NCBI RefSeq assembly: GCF_018100785.1 | Contig: NZ_JAGJEC010000006.1 | Location: 1-64,000 of the forward strand | Length of the DNA stretch: 64,000 nt | Source: Maribacter sp. MMG018 | GTDB taxonomy: Bacteria; Bacteroidota; Bacteroidia; Flavobacteriales; Flavobacteriaceae | Direction: 5' to 3' | Shown here: piece after piece, positions 16,786 to 25,590 of the stretch | Layout: each line of letters starts with the position of its first letter | Numbering within the stretch: the stretch's first letter is position 1 | Made by a program: the position numbers and the translations under genes | The notes under the pieces: generated by a model | Seen by the model: the letters and a program-made list of their open reading frames with translations, nothing else | The model's database searches: none | Told to the model about the DNA's origin: nothing

Positions 16786-17886
16786 TTAAAAATACTTGAT
16801 AGGATTTGTTATACTTTCCGATAAACGGATTGCAAAATTAGGAATTTTTTTTGTAAGATAATCAACTAAAAGGTTTTTTGTAAACTGCTCAGTTTCAAAG
16901 TGTCCAATGTCGGCTATGACCATTTGCCCTTCAGCCTCATAAAATTGGTGATATTTTACATCGGCGGTTACGAAGATATCTGCGCCGTTAGCCTTTGCCG
17001 CACCAATGGCGAATGCTCCACTTCCGCCCAGAACGGCCACCTTTTTTATAGGTTTGTTCCTTAGTTCGGAATGCCTTACGACGGCAGCGTTCATTTTGGT
17101 CTTAAGTGTGGATAGAAACTCTTTTTCGGGCATAGGTGAAGGCAGTTCTCCGATCATGCCCATGCCTAAATATGGGTTGGCATTTTCTATACTATACACT
17201 TCATAGGCGACCTCTTCGTACGGGTGATGTGTTTTTAATGCGTTGATTACCTTTTTTTCATCAGCCTTTAAATAGGTAATGGAAACCAAAGACTCTTTTT
17301 CGAAATGGGTAATGCCTTTTTCTCCTTTGGTCGGGTTGGTATTTTCGCCGGCCTTATAGCTTCCAACACCATCTACGGTAAAACTACAATTACTATAGTT
17401 GCCTATGTGACCTGCGCCGGCCTCAAATAGTTTTTCTTTTAAAAAGGCGGCATCGTCAACAGGTACATAGGTGGTCAATTTTCTGACCGTGTCCTTTTTC
17501 GGTATTAGAATACGGGTTTTGGACACTCCTAAAACCTCACAGATTTTGGCATTTACACCTTTGGGCGAATTGTCTAGCGCAGTGTGTATGGCATATATAG
17601 CGATTTTATTTTCAATGGCCTTTATTACGGTACGTTCCACGTAGTTTTTGCCCGTTATTTTTTTTAGTCCGCTAAAAACGATCGGATGAAAACTAACTAT
17701 AAGGTTGCAATTGTTTGCAAGGGCTTCGTCCACTACACTTTCTATTGTGTCTAAAGTGACCAAAATTCCTTTTACTTCCATAGATTCGTCTCCGACCAAA
17801 AGGCCTACGTTGTCAAAATCTTCGGCATGGCTCAAAGGTGCTAACTCCTCTATAACTTCGGTAACCGTCTTAACTGTCATTTTCAA
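16786..17886 (-). CDS. Nif3-like dinuclear metal-centre protein (YqfO type)
   Basis: A 366-residue GTP-cyclohydrolase-I-type-2/Nif3 family protein. The metal-binding halves are recognisable: AEDFDNVGLLVGD near 20-32, SFHPIVFSG near 64-72 with the conserved His, AIHTALDNSPKGVN near 98-111, and in the C-terminal half GGSGAFAIGAAKANGADIFVTADVKYH, ending with IGHFETEQ. Between the halves lies the PII/CutA-like insert (about 130-230) of the longer YqfO type. The biochemical role is unresolved in the family. A second ATG lies two codons in (17880). It is translated just ahead of the COG1579-type gene. Confidence 0.9.
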   Translation of the reverse strand: MKMTVKTVTEVIEELAPLSHAEDFDNVGLLVGDESMEVKGILVTLDTIESVVDEALANNCNLIVSFHPIVFSGLKKITGKNYVERTVIKAIENKIAIYAIHTALDNSPKGVNAKICEVLGVSKTRILIPKKDTVRKLTTYVPVDDAAFLKEKLFEAGAGHIGNYSNCSFTVDGVGSYKAGENTNPTKGEKGITHFEKESLVSITYLKADEKKVINALKTHHPYEEVAYEVYSIENANPYLGMGMIGELPSPMPEKEFLSTLKTKMNAAVVRHSELRNKPIKKVAVLGGSGAFAIGAAKANGADIFVTADVKYHQFYEAEGQMVIADIGHFETEQFTKNLLVDYLTKKIPNFAIRLSESITNPIKYF

Positions 17887-17902
17887 AAAATTATCTGGTT
17901 AT

Positions 17903-17910
17903 CAAAGATA
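17903..17910 (-). promoter_or_regulatory. Candidate -7 box for nif3
   Basis: The minus strand reads TATCTTTG (TAnnTTTG), 16 bases before the nif3 ATG, inside the 45-base gap shared with the divergent lpxK. No clear -33 element. Confidence 0.35.
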
Positions 17911-17931
17911 AAATATTATAATTTCGTTCAG

Positions 17932-18939
17932 ATGCAACTGTTGAGAAAACTTCTTTTTCCTATATCCTTGGTATATGCCCTTGTGGTTTACATACGTAAT
18001 TTTTTATACGATACTCGGGTTTTTAAATCGGAGCGTTTTAATACGATAACGGTCTGTATTGGTAATCTTAGTGTTGGGGGAACAGGAAAGACCCCTATGA
18101 CAGAATTGATTATCGGTATATTAAAGGATACATACAAGTTGGCGGTATTAAGTAGGGGGTACAAAAGAAAATCAAAGGGGTTTGTTCTTGCCGAAGACGA
18201 TAGTACGGTAGAAGAAATGGGTGATGAGCCCTTTCAGATATCCTCAAAGTTTGCCGAAGTTGCGGTAGCTGTGGATGCGGACCGTAGAAATGGCATCCGA
18301 GAGTTGGAAAAACAAATACAACCAGAGGTGATTTTGTTGGATGATGCTTACCAACATAGAAAAGTACTACCTGATTTTTCTATATTATTAACGGCCTATG
18401 GGCATTTATATACAGATGATTGGTATTTGCCTACCGGAGATCTAAGAGATAGCAAACATGCTTCCAAAAGGGCAAATCTGATTGTGGTGACGAAGTGCCC
18501 TTCTGATATTACGCAACAAGAACAAGAGAAGATTGTAAAGAAGATAAGGCCCAAGAAAGATCAACAGGTACTGTTTACCTATTTGGCATATGACCGTGAT
18601 TTGCACCATGGTTCAACAATACTGGGGGTAGATACTCTAAAAGGTAAAAAAGTTACCCTTGTTACGGGTATTGCAAATCCGGCTCCTTTGGTAGCTTATC
18701 TGAATAAAAAAGGGTTGGTTCTTGATCATTTGTCTTTTGGCGACCATCATTTTTTCTCTGAAAGCGAAATAGATCAATTAAAAACGAAAGATATTATTAT
18801 CACTACCGAAAAGGACTATGTTCGGTTAAGCGACAAGCTGGATAATTTGTACTACCTGTCCGTTAAACATGTGTTTCTAAATGACGGGGGTAAAATACTG
18901 GAAGAAAGGTTGTTTGGGCTTATGAGCGGGGTCTCTTAG
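17932..18939 (+). CDS. lpxK: Tetraacyldisaccharide 4'-kinase
   Basis: A 335-residue inner-membrane-associated kinase that phosphorylates the lipid A precursor at the 4' position. A hydrophobic N-terminal helix (about 5-25) is followed by the family P-loop GNLSVGGTGKT at 44-54 and LSRGYKRKSKG (about 75-85). The GDEP motif lies at about 100-103, and LDDAYQHRKV at about 140-149 matches the LpxK DDGFQHR element. It shows that the organism makes lipid A. The 3' end overlaps the convergent histidine kinase gene by 20 bases. Confidence 0.93.
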   Translation: MQLLRKLLFPISLVYALVVYIRNFLYDTRVFKSERFNTITVCIGNLSVGGTGKTPMTELIIGILKDTYKLAVLSRGYKRKSKGFVLAEDDSTVEEMGDEPFQISSKFAEVAVAVDADRRNGIRELEKQIQPEVILLDDAYQHRKVLPDFSILLTAYGHLYTDDWYLPTGDLRDSKHASKRANLIVVTKCPSDITQQEQEKIVKKIRPKKDQQVLFTYLAYDRDLHHGSTILGVDTLKGKKVTLVTGIANPAPLVAYLNKKGLVLDHLSFGDHHFFSESEIDQLKTKDIIITTEKDYVRLSDKLDNLYYLSVKHVFLNDGGKILEERLFGLMSGVS

Positions 18940-21139
18940 TTTTTTTGTCGAATATATTTTCCCCGATCTTTTGGTAGAAAACTTCTGGTTTAAAAGGTTT
19001 TGTTACCACATCGTTACATCCGGCCGCATAAAAACTTTCTAAACTATCGTCCAATGATATTGCAGTTAGCGCTATTATTGGTGTTTGTTTGTCGAATTCC
19101 CTTATTTGTATAGTGGCTTCTTCACCACTTATGCCAGGCATGTGGATGTCCATTAAAATGGCATCGTAGGTGTTTTCTTTGGCCAAGGTCACTGCCTCCT
19201 CTCCATTGCTCGCTATATCGCTGGTAATCTCTTTTTTGGTGAGCATTTTTTTGGTGATGACCTGATTAATTTTATTGTCTTCAACGATCAGTATATGAAG
19301 TCCTTTATAATCGTAATCTCGCGGAGTGATTTCAAAGGCGATATCATCAACAAGGTCGTCTTTGCTCTTCATGTCGATCTCAAAAGAAAAAGAACTGCCT
19401 ATGCCCAGTTTACTTTCCAGTCTTATATCGCTTTCAAAAAGGCCCAATAAACTCTTAACAATGGTAAGACCAAGGCCTGTGCCCCCATATTCCCTGTTTA
19501 TTTGGATGGATCCTTGCTCAAAACCATCAAAAATACTTTGTTGTTTTTCTTTTGAAATACCTATTCCGTTATCTTTTACCTCAAAATAGATGGTAACATC
19601 CTCGCCTTCTTTTTTGCTGAGTTTACTAATAACGTTTACAGTACCGTTTTTTGTAAACTTTATGGCGTTGCCTATTAAGTTTATGAATATTTGCGAAAGT
19701 TTTAATGGATCGCTCATTAAATGACTGGGGATGTTGGAGTCATAATCGAGAATCAATTTTGTGTTGTTTTCCTTGGCGCTCTGCTGTAGCGAATCCATAA
19801 CCTCGTTCAATATCTTTTTGAGATTGAATTCCATATTCAAAGGCTCTAGCTTATCGGCATCTATTTTATTTATGTGAAGAATGTCATTAATGAAATTCAA
19901 TAGATAATCTCCCGAAAACTTTAGTGCCTTTAAGTGCTCTTTCTGGTGTTCTGCCGGATTTTCCTCTAAAAGTAAATGTGTAAGGCCGGTGACCGCGTAT
20001 AAAGGGGTTCTTAGTTCGTGGCTTACCGTAGACAAGAAATTTGTCTTGGCCTCCATGGCCTGCACGGCACTGTCCTTGGCTTTTTGTAATTCTTGATTTT
20101 TGGTTTGAAGAAGATCGTTCGTTTTTAATTTTATCTGATTGTTCCTGTAAAGGGAAACGGCAAGCAATGATATTATGATCAAGAAAGCGGAAGCCAGTAT
20201 GGCCGTAAGTTCAGACCTGTTTTGCGATTCTTTGAGTTCTTCTATCGTATGGTCTTGCTTTATGATCAGTTCGGTCTTGTAATCGTCTCGTATCTTATCG
20301 GCCGTTTTTGCCTCGGTCTTAAGTTTGTCAATGGTAAATAAAGAATCTTTTATACTAAGTAAATTTTGGCTGTTGGTCCATGCATTCTCGTACAGCCCCA
20401 TTTTCGCATAAACATCGGACAAAATTTCGTTGGCCTCTTTAACTTCTAAAAAAAAGCCGTTTTCTTTGGCAAGGGCCAATGCATTTTCGGCATTTTTAGT
20501 GCTTTCCGGATAGTTGTTGGTTTTTTTGTAAAGTTCGGCCAAACCCAAATAGGCCTGGGTAGACAAATAATCTTTTTCATGAATATCGGAATTCACCACC
20601 AAGGAATTGAGGTTTTTTGTGGCGCTTTCGTATTTCTCCAATTTTATGTAGACATATGCCTCCGTCAGTAAGATGTTGTTAATAAAATTACGGTCGTTGT
20701 TCAATTGCTTAGCCTCGTTCAGCATAAACAGCGATTGGAAATTTTGATCGGCCTGGTACAATAGAACAGCTTCTATGTATTTATGAATGGCGTCTCCGTA
20801 AGGGTAGGCGACATCTTTTAGAAGTACGCTTGCCCGATCCCAGTAAAACTGGGTGTCACTCTCCTTTTCAAGTTTAAGGTATAGCAATGCCAGCTCATGA
20901 TAACAGTCTATAAGGCCTTTTACATCTTCATTTTTTTCAGCTTCTTCCGCAGCTTTGTCAAGCGTTTCTATGGCAAGGTCTATTCTACTTTGGTTTCTGA
21001 ATTTCCGAGCCTCGTCAAAGAAGGAGTCCATGCTTTTTAGAGATGTAGAATCTTGGGCGGACAAGGTCGGTCCCCCTAATAACATAAAGCATAAGGGGAT
21101 AAGATAATAGATAATCCTATGTACGTAAGACGTCTTCAA
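18920..21139 (-). CDS. Hybrid sensor histidine kinase/response regulator with TPR sensor region
   Basis: 739 residues. An N-terminal signal sequence (about 1-28) is followed by a periplasmic helical region of TPR-like repeats (about 35-270) and one membrane helix (about 303-325, LTAILASAFLIIISLLAVSL). Then comes a HisKA domain with phospho-acceptor H374 (SHELRTPL) and a HATPase domain (NLIGNAIKFTKNG, DNGIGI, GGTGLGL). The C-terminal receiver has acceptor D664 in LMDIHMPG and K near 715 in VTKPF. There is no DNA-binding output, so the signal probably ends in a phosphorelay. Its ATG overlaps the gap stop by 4 bases, so it is translated with GAPDH. The 3' end overlaps lpxK by 20 bases. Confidence 0.92.
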   Translation of the reverse strand: MKTSYVHRIIYYLIPLCFMLLGGPTLSAQDSTSLKSMDSFFDEARKFRNQSRIDLAIETLDKAAEEAEKNEDVKGLIDCYHELALLYLKLEKESDTQFYWDRASVLLKDVAYPYGDAIHKYIEAVLLYQADQNFQSLFMLNEAKQLNNDRNFINNILLTEAYVYIKLEKYESATKNLNSLVVNSDIHEKDYLSTQAYLGLAELYKKTNNYPESTKNAENALALAKENGFFLEVKEANEILSDVYAKMGLYENAWTNSQNLLSIKDSLFTIDKLKTEAKTADKIRDDYKTELIIKQDHTIEELKESQNRSELTAILASAFLIIISLLAVSLYRNNQIKLKTNDLLQTKNQELQKAKDSAVQAMEAKTNFLSTVSHELRTPLYAVTGLTHLLLEENPAEHQKEHLKALKFSGDYLLNFINDILHINKIDADKLEPLNMEFNLKKILNEVMDSLQQSAKENNTKLILDYDSNIPSHLMSDPLKLSQIFINLIGNAIKFTKNGTVNVISKLSKKEGEDVTIYFEVKDNGIGISKEKQQSIFDGFEQGSIQINREYGGTGLGLTIVKSLLGLFESDIRLESKLGIGSSFSFEIDMKSKDDLVDDIAFEITPRDYDYKGLHILIVEDNKINQVITKKMLTKKEITSDIASNGEEAVTLAKENTYDAILMDIHMPGISGEEATIQIREFDKQTPIIALTAISLDDSLESFYAAGCNDVVTKPFKPEVFYQKIGENIFDKKTKRPRS

Positions 21140-22146
21140 ATATGTTTTTTTCTTACCATTAAATTTATCAAGTCTATCAATCTATTGCAATACCCGGTTT
21201 CGTTGTCGTACCATCCAATGATTTTCACCATTTTACCTATAACAGATGTCATTAAAGAATCAAACGTACAAGAATAACAACTATTGTTTATATCTATGGA
21301 TACTATAGGGTCTTCCGTATAACAAAGGATATTCTTGAGTTCATTTTTTGATGCTTTCTCAAATGTATCATTAATTTCTTGGATTGAGGTATTTCTTCTT
21401 ACATTGAAGGTAATATCTGTCAATGATCCGTTAGGTACCGGTACTCTGATACCGCAACCGCCTATTACCTCGGCCAATTCTGGAAAAATACGTGTCAGCG
21501 CTTTTGCCGCCCCTGTGGTGGTAGGCACTATAGATTGTGCCGCCGCTCGTGCCCTTCTCAAATCTCTATGCGGTTGATCGTGTAAACTTTGATCGCTCGT
21601 GTAAGAATGTACCGTGGTAATATATGCTTGGTCTATACCGCAAAGATCATTTATCACCTTTATCATCGGAGCTGCATTGTTGGTAGTGCAAGAGGCATTG
21701 GAAATTATATTATCTTCTTCCTTTAAACTCTGCTCGTTGATACCATAGACGATCATTTTGATATCATCGTCCAATGGGGGAGCGGAAAGAATCACTTTTT
21801 TGGCCCCGTTCTTAATGTAATGGTCAAGAATGTCCTTGGTCTTGAATTTTCCGGTGCACTCTAACACAATATCTATGTTCGATCGGCCCCAATCTATCTT
21901 TTTGGGATCCTTGATATTGGTAAGTTTTACCGACTTATCGTCCACGATAATATGCGATTCGTCATGGGTAATATTGCCCGAATAGATACCATGTATACTA
22001 TCGTATTTTAGTAAATGGGCAAGTGTTTTAGAATCTGCCAGATCATTGATGGCAACTACGTTTATATGAGGTTTATCTTGAAGAAGTCGGAAGAACGTTC
22101 TTCCAATTCTACCAAAACCATTGATGGCTACATTAACCTTTTTCAT
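21136..22146 (-). CDS. gap: Glyceraldehyde-3-phosphate dehydrogenase, type I
   Basis: 336 residues. The Rossmann motif is NGFGRIG (10-16), and D35 in AINDLAD points to NAD rather than NADP. The catalytic cysteine is C153 in NASCTTNN, with SYTSDQSLHDQPHRDLRRAR (in part) and the S-loop PTTTGAAKA following. The C-terminal WYDNETGYCNR is intact. It is therefore a full enzyme, not a remnant. It sits between lipA and a hybrid histidine kinase, with which it shares a 4-base stop/start overlap. This is an unusual partner for a glycolytic gene and suggests a second, regulated GAPDH rather than the main housekeeping copy (inference). Confidence 0.92.
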   Translation of the reverse strand: MKKVNVAINGFGRIGRTFFRLLQDKPHINVVAINDLADSKTLAHLLKYDSIHGIYSGNITHDESHIIVDDKSVKLTNIKDPKKIDWGRSNIDIVLECTGKFKTKDILDHYIKNGAKKVILSAPPLDDDIKMIVYGINEQSLKEEDNIISNASCTTNNAAPMIKVINDLCGIDQAYITTVHSYTSDQSLHDQPHRDLRRARAAAQSIVPTTTGAAKALTRIFPELAEVIGGCGIRVPVPNGSLTDITFNVRRNTSIQEINDTFEKASKNELKNILCYTEDPIVSIDINNSCYSCTFDSLMTSVIGKMVKIIGWYDNETGYCNRLIDLINLMVRKKHI

Positions 22147-22220
22147 AGGTTTTTTCGGTCAATTAAGATGATTGGCCCATTAGGTCTGTTGAAATATTAG
22201 GCCAATATGGGCTTAAAGTG

Positions 22221-23096
22221 TTAATTTATATGTTTGTGGGCTTTGTAGGACGACCTTACTAGAGCTCCACTTTCTACATGTCTAAATCCCATTTCCAGCC
22301 CTATTTCTTCGTATTTTTTAAATTGTTCAGGTTTAATGAATTCTTTTACGGGCAAATGTTTTTTTGAAGGTTGCAGATATTGTCCAATGGTAACCACATC
22401 TACATTGGCGTCTCTAAGGTCTTGCATTGTTTGTATAACTTCTTCTTCCATTTCTCCCAGGCCTAGCATAATACCTGATTTGGTTCTGTTGACACCATTG
22501 GCCCTTAAATACCTTAAAACTTCTAGACTACGTTCGTATTTAGCCTGTATCCTTACTTCCCTGGTCAGTCTTTTTACGGTTTCCATGTTGTGGGACACGA
22601 CTTCGGGCGATACTTCGATAATACGGTCTAAATGTCTTTCTATTCCTTGAAAATCAGGTATTAAGGTTTCGAGGGTGGTAGACGGATTCATTCTTCGTAT
22701 CGCTTTAACGGTCTCGGCCCAGATAATTGACCCCATATCTTTAAGGTCATCCCTGTCTACCGATGTGATTACGGCGTGTTTTATACTCATTATTTTGATG
22801 GAGCGTGCTACTTTTTCCGGTTCTTCCCAATCTACGTTTTCGGGTCTCCCGGTCTTTACGCCACAAAATCCGCAAGAACGGGTACATACATTTCCAAGGA
22901 TCATAAAGGTAGCGGTACCTTCGCCCCAACATTCTCCCATATTTGGGCAACTACCAGAGGTGCAAATAGTGTGTAGGTCGTACTTGTCGACCAATCCACG
23001 AAGTTGAGTGTATTTTTTTCCTGTAGGTAATTTAACCCTTAACCATTTCGGTTTTCCCTTTGGTGGTGCGTTATTTTCTTTTACAGCTGTAGACAT
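22221..23096 (-). CDS. lipA: Lipoyl synthase
   Basis: A 291-residue radical-SAM enzyme inserting two sulfurs into octanoyl groups of lipoyl domains. Both iron-sulfur cluster motifs are present: the LipA-specific auxiliary cluster C45-x4-C50-x5-C56 ([12 protein letters not shown]) and the radical-SAM C71-x3-C75-x2-C78 (CTRSCGFC). SSYKAHK at the C-terminus supplies the family serine ligand. The start ATG is supported by a -7 box 14 bases upstream. Gap follows downstream after 74 bases that contain a weak hairpin (arms 22171-22177 and 22200-22206). Confidence 0.95.
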   Translation of the reverse strand: MSTAVKENNAPPKGKPKWLRVKLPTGKKYTQLRGLVDKYDLHTICTSGSCPNMGECWGEGTATFMILGNVCTRSCGFCGVKTGRPENVDWEEPEKVARSIKIMSIKHAVITSVDRDDLKDMGSIIWAETVKAIRRMNPSTTLETLIPDFQGIERHLDRIIEVSPEVVSHNMETVKRLTREVRIQAKYERSLEVLRYLRANGVNRTKSGIMLGLGEMEEEVIQTMQDLRDANVDVVTIGQYLQPSKKHLPVKEFIKPEQFKKYEEIGLEMGFRHVESGALVRSSYKAHKHIN

Positions 23097-23110
23097 GCCT
23101 AATTTTTATA

Positions 23111-23118
23111 CAAATATA
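23111..23118 (-). promoter_or_regulatory. Candidate -7 box for lipA
   Basis: The minus strand reads TATATTTG, 14 bases before the ATG. A TTTG lies upstream but only 13 bases away, shorter than the usual spacing. Confidence 0.45.
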
Positions 23119-23207
23119 CGAAGTAAAGATGCAAACCCTTTTATGATAAAAGAGCTAGTATTTTTTAAATGATAATAACTCGTCTGTGGTTTGAATTGTC
23201 TAGGAGC

Positions 23208-23759
23208 CTATCTTCTGTTCCGGATAATTTCAGCCAAAAGCTTTTTGGCCCTCAAGAGCTTTACCTTTACATTGTTCATGGGTTCGTTGAGTTTTTTTGA
23301 GATGTCGGCATAACTAAGCTCATTAAAATATCTCAGGTTTATTACTTCTTGGTAGTGGGGTTTTAAACTTTTTATATCCCTTAAAAGATCGGCAAGGTTT
23401 TGTTCTTGGATCAACTGGTCTTCCATAGAAAGGGAATCATCGAAAACCTTTTGGATCGCCTCTTCGTTTCGTCTAGTTTCCAATAGACTTTTTTTTCTTT
23501 TGCGTACCAAGTCGATATGGATATTCTTGGAAATGGCGATCAGCCATGTTTTAAAACGGTAGTCTTCGTTGTAGGTCTTTATTTTGTCGAAGGCCTTTGA
23601 GAATGTTTGTATGGTGATGTCTTCCGCATCATTTTCATTTTCGGTACGCTTCAGTTGAAATCCGTAAACATCGTTCCAGAACATATCCAGCAATCTGCTA
23701 TATGCTATTTGATTACCTTCTTTTGCTTTTGCTATTATGTCTTTTACGGTTTCGTTCAA
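23208..23759 (-). CDS. ECF-type RNA polymerase sigma factor (stand-alone)
   Basis: 183 residues. Region 2 is at about 20-90 (YSRLLDMFWNDVYGFQLKRT..DAEDITIQTFSKAFDKI, then FKTWLIAISKNIHIDLVRK), and region 4 at about 125-178 (SLKPHYQEVINLRYFNELSYADISKKL..NNVKVKLLRAKKLL), a standard helix-turn-helix. No anti-sigma gene is directly adjacent: the neighbours are lipA (same strand, downstream) and a 66-residue Cys-rich protein (upstream). The target regulon cannot be read from the sequence. Confidence 0.9.
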   Translation of the reverse strand: MNETVKDIIAKAKEGNQIAYSRLLDMFWNDVYGFQLKRTENENDAEDITIQTFSKAFDKIKTYNEDYRFKTWLIAISKNIHIDLVRKRKKSLLETRRNEEAIQKVFDDSLSMEDQLIQEQNLADLLRDIKSLKPHYQEVINLRYFNELSYADISKKLNEPMNNVKVKLLRAKKLLAEIIRNRR

Positions 23760-23813
23760 TATATATGCTAAGTAGAAAGAACTCTTTTTTTTAGATGTGA
23801 CAAGTGCTGTTTT

Positions 23814-24014
23814 TTAAGAAACAGTTTCTCTTTTACAATCTTGTTCATCTGGCATTTTGCCGCACATACTGCATGCTTGGCCGTCTTTGTTTAAATAGGG
23901 GCTCTGGCTTGCACAGGTGCCTGCGAACTTGCCATCTTTTTTTGCCCAAATTTTAATGGCTATTCCAGAAAATGCCAATGCTAAAAGTCCAATAGTGAGT
24001 AATATCAGTTTCAT
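23814..24014 (-). CDS. Small Cys-rich membrane protein, NqrM (DUF539)-like
   Basis: 66 residues. An N-terminal membrane helix (about 2-24) is followed by a Lys-rich turn and a short tail with four cysteines, laid out GTCAS-x12-CSMCG-x6-DC. The same architecture (one helix, GxCGG, then clustered Cys) is seen in NqrM, the small maturation factor that helps insert iron into the Na+-NQR complex. The resemblance is from memory and short. It has its own -7 box and is insulated by an upstream terminator. No nqr genes are in the window. Confidence 0.75.
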   Translation of the reverse strand: MKLILLTIGLLALAFSGIAIKIWAKKDGKFAGTCASQSPYLNKDGQACSMCGKMPDEQDCKRETVS

Positions 24015-24030
24015 CTTTTGAAATTTTGTA

Positions 24031-24038
24031 CAAAGGTA
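24031..24038 (-). promoter_or_regulatory. Candidate -7 box for the 66-residue Cys-rich gene
   Basis: The minus strand reads TACCTTTG (TAnnTTTG), 16 bases ahead of the ATG and directly after the terminator of the anti-sigma gene, which makes an independent transcript likely. Confidence 0.45.
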
Positions 24039-24044
24039 AAAAAA

Positions 24045-24067
24045 TAAAGCCCCGATTCGGGGCTTTA
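24045..24067 (-). terminator. Terminator after the sigma/anti-sigma operon
   Basis: Arms 24045-24054 (TAAAGCCCCG) and 24058-24067 pair perfectly around loop ATT. On the minus strand the hairpin is followed by a T-run, so it ends transcription of the anti-sigma gene. Confidence 0.85.
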
Positions 24068-24092
24068 AGATTACTTTATGTGTTAAGATGTT

Positions 24093-24851
24093 TTAGTAGG
24101 CGATATTGGCTACTATATTATCTACTGTCGGGTTTTGGTTGCCCCCTTTTGGTTCTATGGTTATGTAACCGACGGCATTTTCCGCATATGGTAGGGCCAT
24201 AAGATTTTGACCGTCCCCGCCTTCTTCTATAATGCCCAGGTTCAACATTTCGCCGTTTACCTCTGCCCACATCTGGTAACATTGGTCTTCAGGTAGGTGG
24301 GGTAGTTTTTTTACATTGATGTACGATAATTTTTTTACCGGGTTGATGTAAGCGACCGCCTTTAGCTCTTTTGCTTTTTGGTTTCCTTTTACATTATATT
24401 TTTTTGTACTTGGATTGTTCAGTACAATGAACTGATTTCTTACATCTTCCAATTGCTGTTTCATATCGGCTTCCAAAAGCTTGATCTTGTTGCTAACAAC
24501 GGTATTTTCTTCCTGAAGGTCCTGGTTTTGGTTCCAGAAGAAAAAAGATGCCCCTGCAAACATGACCGCGGCAAAACTTGCAGCGATGGCATATCTAAAG
24601 AAACGTTTTCTTCCCTGATGTTCTGAACGGATCCGGGCCGTAATCTTTTCTTTAAGTCCTTCCGGAGATTTTACGGCGTGCAGTTTGGCAAAAATTTCCA
24701 AACTTTCTTGCAGCTCGTTATAGGTCTCTCTTACTTCTGGGTACATGGCAATATACTGCTCAACCTTCAGCGATTCTATCTCTGTGGTGTTTCCAAGGAG
24801 GTATTTTTCCAATAAATCCGAGTCCAGGAATATTTTAATTTTTTCTTTCAT
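24093..24851 (-). CDS. Anti-sigma factor, RskA-like
   Basis: 252 residues. A cytosolic N-terminal helical domain (about 10-75, DLLEKYLLGNTTEIE..KVEQYI) corresponds to the sigma-binding part of RskA-type proteins. One membrane helix follows at about 82-102 (YAIAASFAAVMFAGASFFFW), then a short coiled segment (about 105-130). The extracytoplasmic C-terminal domain carries the RskA pattern LPHLPEDQCYQMWAEVNGEM and LGIIEE. It would hold the sigma factor encoded immediately upstream. Its start overlaps the sigma stop by 4 bases (ATGA), typical of a sigma/anti-sigma pair. Confidence 0.9.
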   Translation of the reverse strand: MKEKIKIFLDSDLLEKYLLGNTTEIESLKVEQYIAMYPEVRETYNELQESLEIFAKLHAVKSPEGLKEKITARIRSEHQGRKRFFRYAIAASFAAVMFAGASFFFWNQNQDLQEENTVVSNKIKLLEADMKQQLEDVRNQFIVLNNPSTKKYNVKGNQKAKELKAVAYINPVKKLSYINVKKLPHLPEDQCYQMWAEVNGEMLNLGIIEEGGDGQNLMALPYAENAVGYITIEPKGGNQNPTVDNIVANIAY

Positions 24852-25411
24852 CCTATTATATTTAAAAGAAACGTAATCATGGCAGGCCCGTAAACTTTAC
24901 GTAATTCACGAAGTCCGATTTTGAGTCTAGATTTGATGGTGCCCAAAGGAATATTAAGTTCGTCGCTTGCTTCCTGTTGTGTCATGCCTTGAAAAAATAG
25001 GGCATCTAACACTATTTGGTACTTTTCTTCTATCTTATCCAGATGTTCCTCAACATCCATGAATTCTGGCCTAATACTATCTACGCCTAAATTATATACG
25101 TCAGAAACGTCTATTTGGATTTCCTTATCTGTTTTTGTATTGATACTTCTTAATTTATCGATAGCGGTGTTTCTTGTAATGCGAAACAACCATGTAAAAA
25201 GTTTGGCTTTGGTAGGGTCGTAAGAATCGGCTTTTTTCCAGATTTTCACAAAACTTTCCTGAAGTACGTCTTGGGCAAGTTCTTCGTTTCGCAGTACTTT
25301 GTTTGCAACACCCAAAAGAGTGTCTCCGTAATGATCGTACAGAAGGGATATGGCTTTGTCATTCCTTTCCTGTAGAAGTTCAACTATATGTTTTTCAAGT
25401 AGTGTGCTCAT
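24848..25411 (-). CDS. ECF-type RNA polymerase sigma factor (SigK-like), paired with anti-sigma
   Basis: 187 residues. Region 2 is at about 20-90 (ISLLYDHYGDTLLGVANKVL..ELAQDVLQESFVKIW, LFTWLFRITRNTAIDKLRS), and region 4 at about 125-178 (EKYQIVLDALFFQGMTQQEASDEL..GTIKSRLKIGLREL). The loop between the regions carries an insertion (DVYNLGVDSIRPEF). It is co-translated with the RskA-like anti-sigma factor (4-base overlap), so it is an envelope-responsive sigma, probably autoregulated (inference). Confidence 0.92.
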   Translation of the reverse strand: MSTLLEKHIVELLQERNDKAISLLYDHYGDTLLGVANKVLRNEELAQDVLQESFVKIWKKADSYDPTKAKLFTWLFRITRNTAIDKLRSINTKTDKEIQIDVSDVYNLGVDSIRPEFMDVEEHLDKIEEKYQIVLDALFFQGMTQQEASDELNIPLGTIKSRLKIGLRELRKVYGPAMITFLLNIIG

Positions 25412-25421
25412 ATATAATGGA

Positions 25422-25429
25422 CAAACCTA
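25422..25429 (-). promoter_or_regulatory. Candidate -7 box of the sigma/anti-sigma operon
   Basis: The minus strand reads TAGGTTTG. A TTTG lies 23 bases upstream (25453-25456), at the long end of allowed spacing. ECF-dependent autoregulation would use another promoter. Confidence 0.4.
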
Positions 25430-25590
25430 AAGTTTTTTAATCTATAAACATCCAAAAAGGTTTGTCGTTCCGTATATCAATAAACGCTAATTTATAAAAT
25501 TGATTGTTAAAGAGGCGTTATCTAAAAATATATCTCTCATAAGTGTGCAGCTGGTAACTGCCACTTAGTTTTTGGTTAGTTTGGTTTGGT

